64,000 nt of DNA. Origin: an uncultured Acetatifactor sp. (GTDB taxonomy: Bacteria > Bacillota > Clostridia > Lachnospirales > Lachnospiraceae). The stretch is taken from NCBI GenBank assembly GCA_949840885.1, contig CATKYJ010000016.1, forward strand, positions 29,575-93,574, read 5' to 3'. The position numbers and the translations under genes were made by a program. Under the pieces are notes generated by a model. The model saw only the letters and a program-made list of their open reading frames with translations, did not search any database and was not told the origin of the DNA. Of this stretch, positions 50,355-58,300 are shown in pieces; positions within the stretch are counted from its first letter, which is position 1; each line of letters opens with the position of its first letter.

Positions 50355-50903
50355 ATGGGCAAGGCATTGGGAATGATAGAGTTCAAGACAGTCTCCACAG
50401 GCGTGACGGCGGCGGACGCCATGGTAAAGACCGCAGCCGTGGAGCTGGTGGAGGCGCAGACCGTATGCCCCGGAAAATACATCGCCCTGATCACAGGGGA
50501 TCTGAGTGCGGTGGACGCGGCTGTGGATGCAGCAAAAGTGCAGTACGGCGAGCAGCTCATCGACAGCTTCGTGCTGGGTAACCCCCACGAGGGAATCTTC
50601 CCCGCCATCTACGGAACCACCCATGTGGAGCACATCAGTTCCCTGGGAATTTTGGAGACCTTTGACGCCGCGGCCATTATCGTGGCGGCGGATGTGGCAG
50701 CCAAGACCGCGGAGGTGGAACTCATCGAGCTGCGCATCGCAAAGGGTATGTGCGGCAAGTCCTATGTGTTCCTCTGCGGGGAGGTGTCCGCCGTGGAGGC
50801 TGCTATCTCCAGGGCCAAGGAGGCTGTGGCCGAAAGCGGCATGTATCTGGACTCCGCGGTCATCGCCCACCCGGATCCGCAAATTTGTAAGTCTATTTTG
50901 TAA
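50355..50903 (+). CDS. pduT: PduT-type tandem BMC shell protein with Fe-S pore cysteine
   Basis: 182 aa if started at ATG 50355 (MGKALGMIEFKTVSTGV), matching PduT length (184); the track ATG 50328 is a weaker alternative. Two BMC domains (BMC-T trimer). The block AQTVCPGKYIALITGD corresponds to KTICPGKFLLMLGGD in PduT, and with this start its Cys is residue 38, the position that ligates the 4Fe-4S cluster at the trimer pore of PduT. Partner of PduS in electron transfer. Last gene of the operon; terminator at 51027. Confidence 0.93.
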   Translation: MGKALGMIEFKTVSTGVTAADAMVKTAAVELVEAQTVCPGKYIALITGDLSAVDAAVDAAKVQYGEQLIDSFVLGNPHEGIFPAIYGTTHVEHISSLGILETFDAAAIIVAADVAAKTAEVELIELRIAKGMCGKSYVFLCGEVSAVEAAISRAKEAVAESGMYLDSAVIAHPDPQICKSIL

Positions 50904-51026
50904 TAGGACAAGTGATTTTTCCTTTATTCCCGCGAGCAATGAGTCAAGTGGGCATGCTTGCATGCACATTTGACGAATGCCGCGAGGGTCAAATACCCCG
51001 CTGCTCCGCAGCGTTGCAAGATTGAT

Positions 51027-51056
51027 ACCCCGTTGCTTGCAGCGGGGTCTTTGATT
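51027..51056 (+). terminator. Terminator of the BMC operon
   Basis: ACCCCG ... CGGGGT with inner TTGC/GCAG-like pairing, followed by CTTTGATTTT. An upstream imperfect copy of the same arm (TACCCCGCTGC, 50994-51004) may compete for pairing. Confidence 0.7.
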
Positions 51057-51062
51057 TTAGCC

Positions 51063-51160
51063 GGAGGACGCTGCCCTTGCCAGGGCCAGAGGCGAGAAGA
51101 CGAGAGGAGCTTTCAGGAGTTCCTGGAGAAGCATGGCATCTATGAGAGAGATGGATAGGG
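51063..51160 (+). pseudogene. Decayed C-terminus of an AP2-domain protein
   Basis: The DNA is similar to the 3' end of the AP2 gene at 60854: GGAGGACGCTGCC, GCCAGAGGCGAGAAGA and AGGAGTTCCTGGAGA here have counterparts at 61251-61310. One frame gives EDAALARARGEK and, after a frameshift, another gives RSFQEFLEKHGIYERDG-stop, matching EDAVRARAKGEKIFQEFLEIHD. Confidence 0.6.
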
Positions 51161-51205
51161 AGCCGCACTGTCTTCGGGGAATGCTGGCCCGGGAGCCCTG
51201 AATAC

Positions 51206-51243
51206 TAAAAATGCCAGTTCTGTAAACGAACTGGCATTTTTTA
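51206..51243. terminator. Bidirectional terminator
   Basis: TAAAAATGCCAGTTC and GAACTGGCATTTTTTA form a long perfect stem with a 7-nt loop and have A/T runs on both sides. It serves the minus-strand Rpn gene (stop at 51265) and blocks read-through from the left. Confidence 0.88.
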
Positions 51244-51264
51244 GTGCAGATGGCATATGCCCTG

Positions 51265-52239
51265 TTATTGGTCAATAAGATATTCTTCGTATAACTTATT
51301 TCGGTACAGCTTATCCTGTGTGGCCCTGACCACGTCCTGCGGCCGCTTATCTTCCATCAACCGCGCAATCAGTTGGGAAAGCCTGTCTTCGCCCTGTTCA
51401 ATGCCTTCCTTTAAACCTTCCTTTAAACCTTCTCTTAAGCCTTCTCTTTTTATTGTCTTTGCCTCATATTCCAAAATTTTTCCACCCATAACCGTTTTCA
51501 CTCCTTCCTTGACAGAATTGTATTTTACAGCGATATGTTCCAATACTTTATTCGACATGTCAATAATGGTACATCTTGTATATTCGCTGATGGCTCCATG
51601 ATGCAAGAGTTCTTCCAGCTTATTGTTAATCTGCCGGTAGTCTTCCTGCAATGTCCTCAGTTTCGCTATATCTTTCTCATATTCCTCAAAACGTGCTTCA
51701 TGGGAAAAGATGTGGAAAGGGATCAAAAGCAGGAGGTTTTTCCAAAAAATCTCTTCCAGGGTGTATTGCTGGGATTTCATTACCCGGATATCAAATTCCA
51801 CGGTTCCGCCTGGTGATACCATCCTGATTTTCAGCGTATTAGGTGTTGATGTAGTATGCCTTAGAAATAACACGGCGGAATGCGGCAGTGTCACTGTAAG
51901 GACATTTCCCTTGATTTCTCCTTCATCCAGGGCGATTTGGGTGTCGTATTCAAAAAATCGGACCAGCATACTGTTGTCAGCAGTGCTCTGGCATTCCAAA
52001 TGATATTTTTTTGTTTCTTTTCCTTCTATCTTAAAACTGGTATCAGTAATCCGTTCAGCTTCATTTCCGCCCTGCTGGTTCAGGAAATGTTCATTTGGTG
52101 AGAAGATGATTCTTTCCTGCCCTGAATAATGTTCCCCGAACACTTCGTTTATAACAGGGATAATCAGAGAACTGCAGTCATTTAGCAGGGTACGGAACAC
52201 ATCATCATAAGGTGTACTTGTTATTCTTACACTTTCCAT
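51265..52239 (-). CDS. Rpn-family recombination-promoting nuclease / PD-(D/E)XK protein
   Basis: 324 aa; AAAGGAGG 7 bp upstream. FRTLLNDCSSLIIPVINEVF opens like Rpn proteins; ITDTSFKIEG (catalytic Asp) and YHLECQSTADNSMLVRFFEY (E-x-Q of the PD-(D/E)XK core) follow, then a coiled C-terminal part with repeating REGLREGLKEGLKEGIEQGE, typical of this family. They are DNA endonucleases abundant in gut Firmicutes. Divergent from the tyrosine recombinase gene. Confidence 0.87.
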   Translation of the reverse strand: MESVRITSTPYDDVFRTLLNDCSSLIIPVINEVFGEHYSGQERIIFSPNEHFLNQQGGNEAERITDTSFKIEGKETKKYHLECQSTADNSMLVRFFEYDTQIALDEGEIKGNVLTVTLPHSAVLFLRHTTSTPNTLKIRMVSPGGTVEFDIRVMKSQQYTLEEIFWKNLLLLIPFHIFSHEARFEEYEKDIAKLRTLQEDYRQINNKLEELLHHGAISEYTRCTIIDMSNKVLEHIAVKYNSVKEGVKTVMGGKILEYEAKTIKREGLREGLKEGLKEGIEQGEDRLSQLIARLMEDKRPQDVVRATQDKLYRNKLYEEYLIDQ

Positions 52240-52301
52240 TGTTATCCTCCTTTATTCTATTTTATCACATTGTATATATTTACTCAATCTCAAAAGCAGA
52301 A

Positions 52302-52374
52302 TCATCATATCCGTCATCATATCCGGATAAAATCTCGAAATAAAAGAAATACATGAGCACATATGGTGTATAAT
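52302..52374 (+). promoter_or_regulatory. Divergent regulatory region with a 12-bp direct repeat and TATAAT
   Basis: TCATCATATCCG is repeated head to tail (52302-52325) 43 bp before a perfect TATAAT (52369-52374) that points to the recombinase gene at 52417. No good -35 is present, which would fit an activated promoter. The remaining gap (52240-52416) holds nothing else visible. Confidence 0.4.
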
Positions 52375-52416
52375 ACGGTAAAAACCTGAGAACCCCATAC
52401 AAAGGAGAAGAGAAAG

Positions 52417-53427
52417 ATGATGTACAGGCTTACCAAAGAGGCAGTGGCAGGATACCAGAGGCACATGGAGCGGGAGGAGTACGCCCCGGAGACAGTAAAG
52501 AAGTACTTGCGGGACATCCGCGCGTTCGCCGCATGGGCCGTGGGAGCAGAGGGCAGCGGGGGGAAAGCGGCCGGTGAGGGCACCGCCGATGGCGGCAGAT
52601 CCGGCAGGCCCATGGACGGAACAGTCGGTGAACGCGCCGATGGTCCCGCAGACGGAGCCGATGGCTGCAGCGCCGGGCCAAGAGGCAGCGGGGCTTCAGA
52701 GCCCCGGGAGGGCATAGCGGTGGAAAGGGGGACGGCAGCGGCATGGAAAGGGTACCTGGTGTCCGGAGGATATGCGCCCGTCACGGTCAATGCTATGCTC
52801 TCGTCCCTCAACAGCCTTTTCCGGTACCTGGGCTGGGAGGAGTGCCGTGTGAGGTTCCTGAAAGTCCAGCGAAAGACGTTCCGCGACCAGGGGAGAGAGC
52901 TAAGCCGTGCGGAGTACAGACGGTTGCTGGGAGCCGCGGGGGAGGCGGGGGACGTCAGGCTGTCGTTGCTGCTGGAGACTATGTGCGCCACCGGGATCCG
53001 CGTGTCCGAGGTGAGGTACGTCACCATGGAGGCCCTGGCGCGCAGGAGAGCGGACATCTCCCTGAAAGGAAAGGTGCGTACCATCCTTATCCCAGGGAAG
53101 CTGTGCAGGAAGCTTAAGGACTATGCCAGGAGGCAGGGCATTACGTCGGGGGAGATATTCATCACCAGGAGCGGGAGGGGGATGTCCAGGCGGCAGATCT
53201 GGCAGGAGATGAAGAAACTGTGCAAAAGGGCACAGGTGAGTCCCGGCAAGGTCTTCCCCCACAACCTGCGCCATCTCTTCGCCAAGGTCTTCCACAAGGC
53301 CTGCGGGGACATCGTAAAGCTTGCGGATGTGCTGGGACACAGCAGCATAGATACCACCAGAATCTATCTGATTTCAACCGGGGAGGTGCATGAGCGGCGG
53401 ATGGAAAGACTGGGACTGATCAGCTGA
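52417..53427 (+). CDS. Tyrosine recombinase with a large low-complexity insert
   Basis: 336 aa. The N-terminal SAM-like domain (AGYQRHMEREEYAPETVKKY) is interrupted at about residues 43-100 by a Gly/Ala/Asp-rich stretch (GSGGKAAGEGTADGG...), then resumes (AAWKGYLVSGGYAPVTVNAM). The catalytic domain is complete: ATGIRVSEV (Arg I), KGKVRTILIP (Lys), HNLRHLFAKVF (His-x-x-Arg), LGHSSIDTTRIYL (His/Trp box and Tyr). Site-specific integrase or invertase of the XerC/D-like group. A second recombinase-like gene and site-like repeats lie downstream. Confidence 0.9.
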   Translation: MMYRLTKEAVAGYQRHMEREEYAPETVKKYLRDIRAFAAWAVGAEGSGGKAAGEGTADGGRSGRPMDGTVGERADGPADGADGCSAGPRGSGASEPREGIAVERGTAAAWKGYLVSGGYAPVTVNAMLSSLNSLFRYLGWEECRVRFLKVQRKTFRDQGRELSRAEYRRLLGAAGEAGDVRLSLLLETMCATGIRVSEVRYVTMEALARRRADISLKGKVRTILIPGKLCRKLKDYARRQGITSGEIFITRSGRGMSRRQIWQEMKKLCKRAQVSPGKVFPHNLRHLFAKVFHKACGDIVKLADVLGHSSIDTTRIYLISTGEVHERRMERLGLIS

Positions 53428-53454
53428 CAGTGGACAGAATCGCCATTTCGTGAC
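53427..53454 (+). repeat. Recombinase-site-like repeat A
   Basis: ACAGTGGACA and ATTTCGT flank a central AATCGCC. The flanks recur in direct orientation at site C (53754), while the central 11 bp (AATCGCCATTT) are inverted there. It overlaps the recombinase stop codon. Confidence 0.55.
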
Positions 53455-53556
53455 TATATTCGCCCACGAGAAGACAGACTTCTCTCGATTACGGTTCCAG
53501 TATAACACGGCGGGGGGCGCTTTTCAAGTATATTTTATGACGACGGCCTCTAAAAA

Positions 53557-53573
53557 GTGACGAAAATAACGGC
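53557..53573 (-). repeat. Recombinase-site-like repeat B (inverted, weak)
   Basis: GTGACGAAAATAACGGC; its reverse complement GCCGTTATTTTCGTCAC resembles the right half of site A (CGCCATTTCGTGAC). Partial match only. Confidence 0.3.
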
Positions 53574-53663
53574 ATATTATCATCAGAAAGGCGCAAAAAG
53601 GAAACACCATGCGGATTTTCCATGGCGCTTTTTCATAGTGTGCTCCTGACGGCAGGGTCCGGG

Positions 53664-53694
53664 GGTGCGGATACTTCCGCACCTCCTTTTTTTG
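53664..53694 (+). terminator. Rho-independent terminator between the recombinase genes
   Basis: GGTGCGGA/TCCGCACC (8-bp stem, loop TACT) followed by TCCTTTTTTT. It separates the two recombinase-like genes transcriptionally. The rest of the 436-bp gap (53428-53863) holds the site-like repeats and no gene. Confidence 0.85.
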
Positions 53695-53753
53695 TGCGGG
53701 AAAGGGGCATATGCGTTTTTCCGGGTGGCCATGGAGGCTTTCCGGGGGGAGGG

Positions 53754-53784
53754 ACAGTGGACAAAATGGCGATTTCGTTGTGTC
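53754..53784 (+). repeat. Recombinase-site-like repeat C
   Basis: ACAGTGGACA, central AAATGGCGATT, then TTCGT and TGTGTC. Flanks match site A directly; the core is its reverse complement. GACA...TGTC at the ends gives imperfect dyad symmetry, as recombinase binding arms would. Confidence 0.55.
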
Positions 53785-53863
53785 AGTCCCCTTGCTCTGA
53801 AAGTCTGATCAGACCAGGGGTGGAGACGTAGGGAAGCCATGGTTTTAGAAAGGAGGGGCAGGG

Positions 53864-54814
53864 ATGGATATCCTGGGACAGGGAACGGAGGAGCTGACGC
53901 CGGAACTCATGGAGGGGTTCCTGACTGACCTCCTGGACAGGGGACGCAGCCAGGTGTCGGTAAAGGCGTACCGGAATGCGCTGACGGCGCTCTACACCAG
54001 CCTGCCGGAGGGGAAGCGGGTCACGGCCGCCACAGGGAGCCGGTGGCGCGGCATTCTGGAGGGAGGCGGAGCCTGCCCGCGGACGGTTAGCGCAAGGATG
54101 TCCGTCTGGAACAGCCTCGTCAGGTACTTAGGGCATCGGGACTGGCAGGTGGAGGGGCTCAACTCCTCGGGAGGGGATATCCAGCCGGAACTGACCCGGA
54201 AAGAGTATCTGCGTCTGCTGTCGGCGGCAAAACAGCTAGGGCAGGAGAGGACGTACCTCCTGATCAAGGCGCTGGGCGGGGTGGGGCTTAGGCTCCAGGA
54301 CCTCCCCGGACTCACAGCCGAGGCCGTCCGCGAGGGGATTGTGCGGATTGGAGGGACGTGCAGTGAGAAAACGGCACAGTTGAGGGGCATATGCAGTGAG
54401 GGAGCGGCACAGCCGAGGGGCATATGCAGTGAGAAAGCGGCACAGCCGAGGGACATATGCAGTGAGGGAGCGGTATACCCCGGAAATTCCGGCAGTGAGC
54501 GGGTGCGTATCATCCACCTGCCCGCTGTGCTCCAGAGGGAACTGAGCGGGTACATACAGCGGCGCGGTATCCGCAGCGGCCCCGTCTTCGTGACATCCGG
54601 GGGCAGACCCCTGGACCGGTCCAACATAGGCCGGTGCATCAGGCAGGTAGGCCAGGCCGCCCGGGTGGCGGAGGAAAAGGCCAGTCCGAGATGCCTGTGG
54701 AAAATGTACCAGTCCACCCAAAAGGGGATTCGGGACAACGTGTCCCTGCTCATCGAGCAGGCCTACGAGCGCCAGCTGGAGAGAGAACAGATGGCGGTGG
54801 GCTGGGAGGAGTAG
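53864..54814 (+). CDS. Degenerate tyrosine-recombinase-like protein with 11-aa repeats
   Basis: 316 aa from ATG 53864 with AGGAGGGG upstream. The layout is recombinase-like: N-terminal core-binding helices (SVKAYRNALTALYTSLPEG), then LTRKEYLRLLSAAKQLGQER and GVGLRLQDLPGLT in the position of the catalytic Arg I, and RGIRSGPVFVTSGGRPLDRSN as in the strand before box II. But the His-x-x-Arg box is replaced by SPRCLWKMYQ and no catalytic Tyr is seen. An 11-residue repeat (about residues 163-206) sits in the catalytic domain. Probably inactive, perhaps an accessory or directionality partner of the recombinase at 52417. Confidence 0.75.
   Translation: MDILGQGTEELTPELMEGFLTDLLDRGRSQVSVKAYRNALTALYTSLPEGKRVTAATGSRWRGILEGGGACPRTVSARMSVWNSLVRYLGHRDWQVEGLNSSGGDIQPELTRKEYLRLLSAAKQLGQERTYLLIKALGGVGLRLQDLPGLTAEAVREGIVRIGGTCSEKTAQLRGICSEGAAQPRGICSEKAAQPRDICSEGAVYPGNSGSERVRIIHLPAVLQRELSGYIQRRGIRSGPVFVTSGGRPLDRSNIGRCIRQVGQAARVAEEKASPRCLWKMYQSTQKGIRDNVSLLIEQAYERQLEREQMAVGWEE
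54352..54480 (+). repeat. 33-bp in-frame tandem repeats (about 4 units)
   Basis: Units of the kind GGGCATATGCAGTGAG followed by (G/A)(G/A)AGCGGCACAGCCGAG encode (R)GICSEGAAQP. The first and last units are diverged. Located inside the degenerate recombinase gene. Confidence 0.85.
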
Positions 54815-54970
54815 GAGAAGCCTAAGTACACCGGAGCTGAAGACTTCGGTAAAGTTGTGATCAGGGAGGGGAGGACATGAGGGGGACGATCTTGGCGGGG
54901 AAAGCCCCGCCGGGCCAGAAAGCCCTGCAGTTACAGCCATCGCGGACGGCAGGGCGGAAGAGGAGGCGGT

Positions 54971-55110
54971 GGGAAATGGGCAAACCGTTGGAAATGGCGG
55001 GACGCAAAGCCACAGGGACTAAGGCGCTTTATCAGATGCGGCAGTTTCGGTATCGTTGCTTTACTGACAGGTACCCTTGCTGCAGGCCTCTGGCAGAAAC
55101 AGCTATGTCA
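54971..55110 (+). promoter_or_regulatory. c-di-GMP-I (GEMM-I) riboswitch, copy 1
   Basis: GCAAACC, GAAA-capped P2, GGGACGCAAAGC, CACAGGGACTAAGG, then a long variable arm (about 70 nt) and CTATGTCAGCCTGGCCGC, the 3' side of the aptamer. These are the conserved blocks of the class I c-di-GMP aptamer, including the tetraloop and its receptor region. Start and end are approximate. No clear promoter is seen in 54815-54970; a GGCGGGG-AAAG-CCCCGCC hairpin lies at 54894-54911. Confidence 0.85.
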
Positions 55111-55130
55111 GCCTGGCCGCTAATTATAAA

Positions 55131-55227
55131 AGGCAAACCGCGGGAAACGGCGGGACGCAAAACAAGGGGCCTAAAGCGTGCGCCTGGACACGCGTCACAG
55201 CGCAGGCCACGGCAGCCCGGTCACTGA
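55131..55227 (+). promoter_or_regulatory. c-di-GMP-I (GEMM-I) riboswitch, copy 2
   Basis: GGCAAACC, GGGAAAC loop, GGGACGCAAAAC (A where the consensus has G), AAGGGGCCTAAAG, a GCGTG/CACGC arm, then CACGGCAGCCCGGTCAC. P2 has one mismatch. Overall the aptamer layout is kept, but it departs most from the consensus and may bind c-di-GMP more weakly. Confidence 0.8.
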
Positions 55228-55235
55228 TTATAATT

Positions 55236-55326
55236 AGCAAACCGTTAGAAATGGCGGGACGCAAAGCTATGGGGGCTAAGGTGTTGGAAGTTCGTTGGAC
55301 AATGCTATGCCAGCCCGGCCGCCGGA
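55236..55326 (+). promoter_or_regulatory. c-di-GMP-I (GEMM-I) riboswitch, copy 3
   Basis: AGCAAACCGTTAGAAATGGC, GGGACGCAAAGC, TATGGGGGCTAAGG, a TGTTGG...GGACA arm and GCTATGCCAGCCCGGCCGCC. It is the closest of the three to the consensus and lies directly before a terminator-like hairpin and the surface-protein gene. Confidence 0.88.
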
Positions 55327-55352
55327 TACTTTGCATCCGATTGATTCTTTTT
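55322..55352 (+). terminator. Putative riboswitch-controlled terminator
   Basis: CGGAT-ACTTTGC-ATCCG followed by ATTGATTCTTTTTT. Its 5' arm overlaps the 3' end of aptamer 3 (GGCCGCCGG), so ligand binding and terminator folding would compete. The stem is short (5 bp, up to 6 with neighbours). Confidence 0.5.
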
Positions 55353-55373
55353 TGCAAAGAAAGGAATGAAACT

Positions 55374-58300
55374 ATGAGACATAAAAAACGAACATACAGG
55401 AGAGGACTGGCTTTGCTCCTTGCCATAGCTATGTGCATCAGCATACCGCAGCTTCCGGCAGCGGCAGCGGAGGCACCCGGCCATGAGCATAATGAGGAGG
55501 GCTGGTCGTGCACCTATGTGGAGGATGAGACGCTTGCATGCGAAAATGCCGAGCACAGCCATACGGAAGAATGCTATGGGGAAGAGGGCAGGACGCTTGC
55601 ATGCGAAAATGCCGGGCACGCACATGAGGCAGAGTGCTATGACAAAGAGGGCGTACTTGCCTGCGGCACCGAAGATCACATCCATGGGAACGGCTGTTAT
55701 GAACAGACTGCGGCGAGCCTTATATGCGGACTTGACGAACACGGCCACACCCGGGAATGCCGTCAGGATGCGGGCCGCTGGGAATGTGTGCAGAATACCG
55801 TTCCTGAGGAAGAGGAAAGCGCCGGCGGGGAAGCAGAAGCGCCTACTGTCGAGGACGTGACGGAAAGCGAGGACGTGACAGAAAGCGAGGACGTGACAGA
55901 AAGCGTAGATAGCAGTATCCTGTCCGATGCGGAGACCCAGGCGGAACCGTCAGATGGCCAGGAGGCTGAGGCTGAGGCAACGGCAGAAGAAGACGCAACT
56001 GTGGTATATGCCGCCGTAGACGAGCTGAATGCCGCTTTTGAGGCTGTGGACGAGATTTTGGAGAGCGGCGACGTCCAGGCCGGCATTGATGCCCTGGACA
56101 ATTATATCGCCATCTACAACCGCCTGTCCCCCGAGGATCAGGAAGCCCAGGCCGAGGCGCTGGCTGCAGCGGTAGCCTATAAGGAGACTTTGCAGGGCAG
56201 CCTGGAGGGCGAGCCGGATGCGGATGTTGATACGTTGGTTTATGTGACATATAAATCAACGATCACTTTTTATCCGGGCGATGGCAGCCCTACCGGAGTA
56301 AATATGTCCGTGGGTGATCACTACCAAGGAAACTGGTATGTAAAATCTATCAGTACAAGCGAAGTTACCTTTGGATCACAGTACGGTGAGCACAATAATT
56401 CGTTTATAATTCCGGCGCCGGAAAAAATTTGGCAGGGGGTATCGAGTAACTATAATACTGTTGCCGCCTACAGTACTGCATTTAATGGTGAGAAGCATAT
56501 TGGAGCCAGTGCTCTGTTGATTTACACCGGCGGACATGCAACCTATAAAAATGTGGTGAATAGCGGTGGAAACCAAGGCAGCGGCACCACACCCTCGAAT
56601 CCGTACGCGAATGTTGTCCATGAGTATTACATGAATGGACAATTGACAGGCAGCATAACTGGGACTTTTTCTTTATCTGCAGGGGCTACTGACAGGGTAC
56701 CAGCCACAAATCTTGGCAGTAGTGTTCCGCGGCAGCCAAATTATAATGGGAATACCTATACTTATAAGAGTGTTAGTCCCAGTTCGATTAGTGTTGCTAA
56801 AGGAGCTACCGGTTACCAAGGTACATTTACCCTGCGGTATGAGCGTACGGAGACCAAGTACTACGGTCAACTGGTTTATCACTCCAATGACAATAGAAAT
56901 CTTACAAGTATGGACAGCGTCTTGGAGAGTAATGGAAACGTGTACACGGTCTGGGTCAAAGATACCAACCCGTTTGCGAGCACCGGAAAGAGGCTCCTGG
57001 GCTGGGACACCAACCCTAATGCAGCCACTCCCGCATATAAGCTGACGAGCAGGTACTCTGTTCCTTGCAATTCTACAGACAGGAACAATCCTACTCAGAC
57101 GCACTTATATGCAATCTGGGAAAACGACAAGGTTACCCTGACCTATCATGCCAATGGCGGCACTAACGCACCTGCTGCTGTGACCAAAGACAAGGGAAGC
57201 AGTGTCGAGATTGCGAGCAAAGGAAACATGAGCCGGCCCGGTTACGACTTTTTGGGCTGGAACACCAACGAGGGTGCGACCGACGCGGATTTTGTGCCAG
57301 GAGATGGAATAACCCTGAACGCCGATACCACACTGTATGCTGTGTGGACACCTGTACCCGTGGCAACCGAAAGGCTGACCGTAAAAAAGGTCTTTCAAAA
57401 TCTGGACGAGATTCCTGATGATTTCTCAATCATTTGGACGGAGACTCATGGAGAGACCGGGGATGTTGTTACCAAAACACTGACCAAGAGCAATGCCGCA
57501 ATTGACGGCAATACCTTAACCTGGCAAGTTCCGCATTTCTTTATAGCGGAAAGTGGAGGTATTAAGCACGATGTGACAGTGACCGAGAAATGCGATGTGG
57601 ATGGGTATACCTACACAACAGCGGTGAACCCCACTGCGTGGAAAGTTAATGGGCATACGATAAGCCGGAAAATTTCCGCTAATGTAGTTAACTCTACTCT
57701 GCTCATTACCAATACCTACACCAAGGACACCCCGCCTGTGGTCACTGCACCAAAACTGACCATCACCAAGACGGCTGATAAATCTGTCGTCAAGGTGGGC
57801 GAGAACGTAGTCTACACCATCACCGTGAGCAACAACGGTAATGCCGCGGCTACCGATGTGGTGGTGACGGATGCTCTGCCCAATGGATTAAGCTGGGACA
57901 GCGATGCTGCGAACAACGGTTCTTACGACAGCGGCAGCCGCACCGTTCAATGGAAAATCGATAGGATTGATGTGGGCGGGAGCGCAACCGTGACACTCAC
58001 AGCCAGGGTTAATACGAGCGGCGAAATCAGCAATACGGCCAGTGCCAAGAGCGAGGAGACTCCCGACCCTGTGCCCAGTGTGCCCGAAGTCATCAAGGGC
58101 GTGAATATGTCCATCAAGACAGACAAGAGCCACGGCGACGTGGATGTGACCACAAAGAACGGTGTTGCCATTGTGCCCTACACCGTGACGGTGAGGAACA
58201 CAGGCGATGACCTGTACGGCCTGGACATCATCGACAAGCTGACAGACATAAAGGTGCAGGAGGGCAACAATACGCTCACCGCGGATGATAGCGTCAAGAT

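Noticed and set aside
51710-52003. 97-aa plus-strand ORF
   Set aside because: Shadow of the minus-strand Rpn-type nuclease gene.
54352-54480. CRISPR-like array
   Set aside because: The 33-bp units are contiguous without spacers and are in frame inside a coding gene.
54877-55227. 116-aa plus-strand ORF
   Set aside because: It runs through the first two riboswitch aptamers; its sequence is explained by structured RNA.
55077-55373. N-terminal extension of the surface protein in the ORF track
   Set aside because: This part overlaps the aptamers and lacks a ribosome site; a signal peptide begins at ATG 55374.
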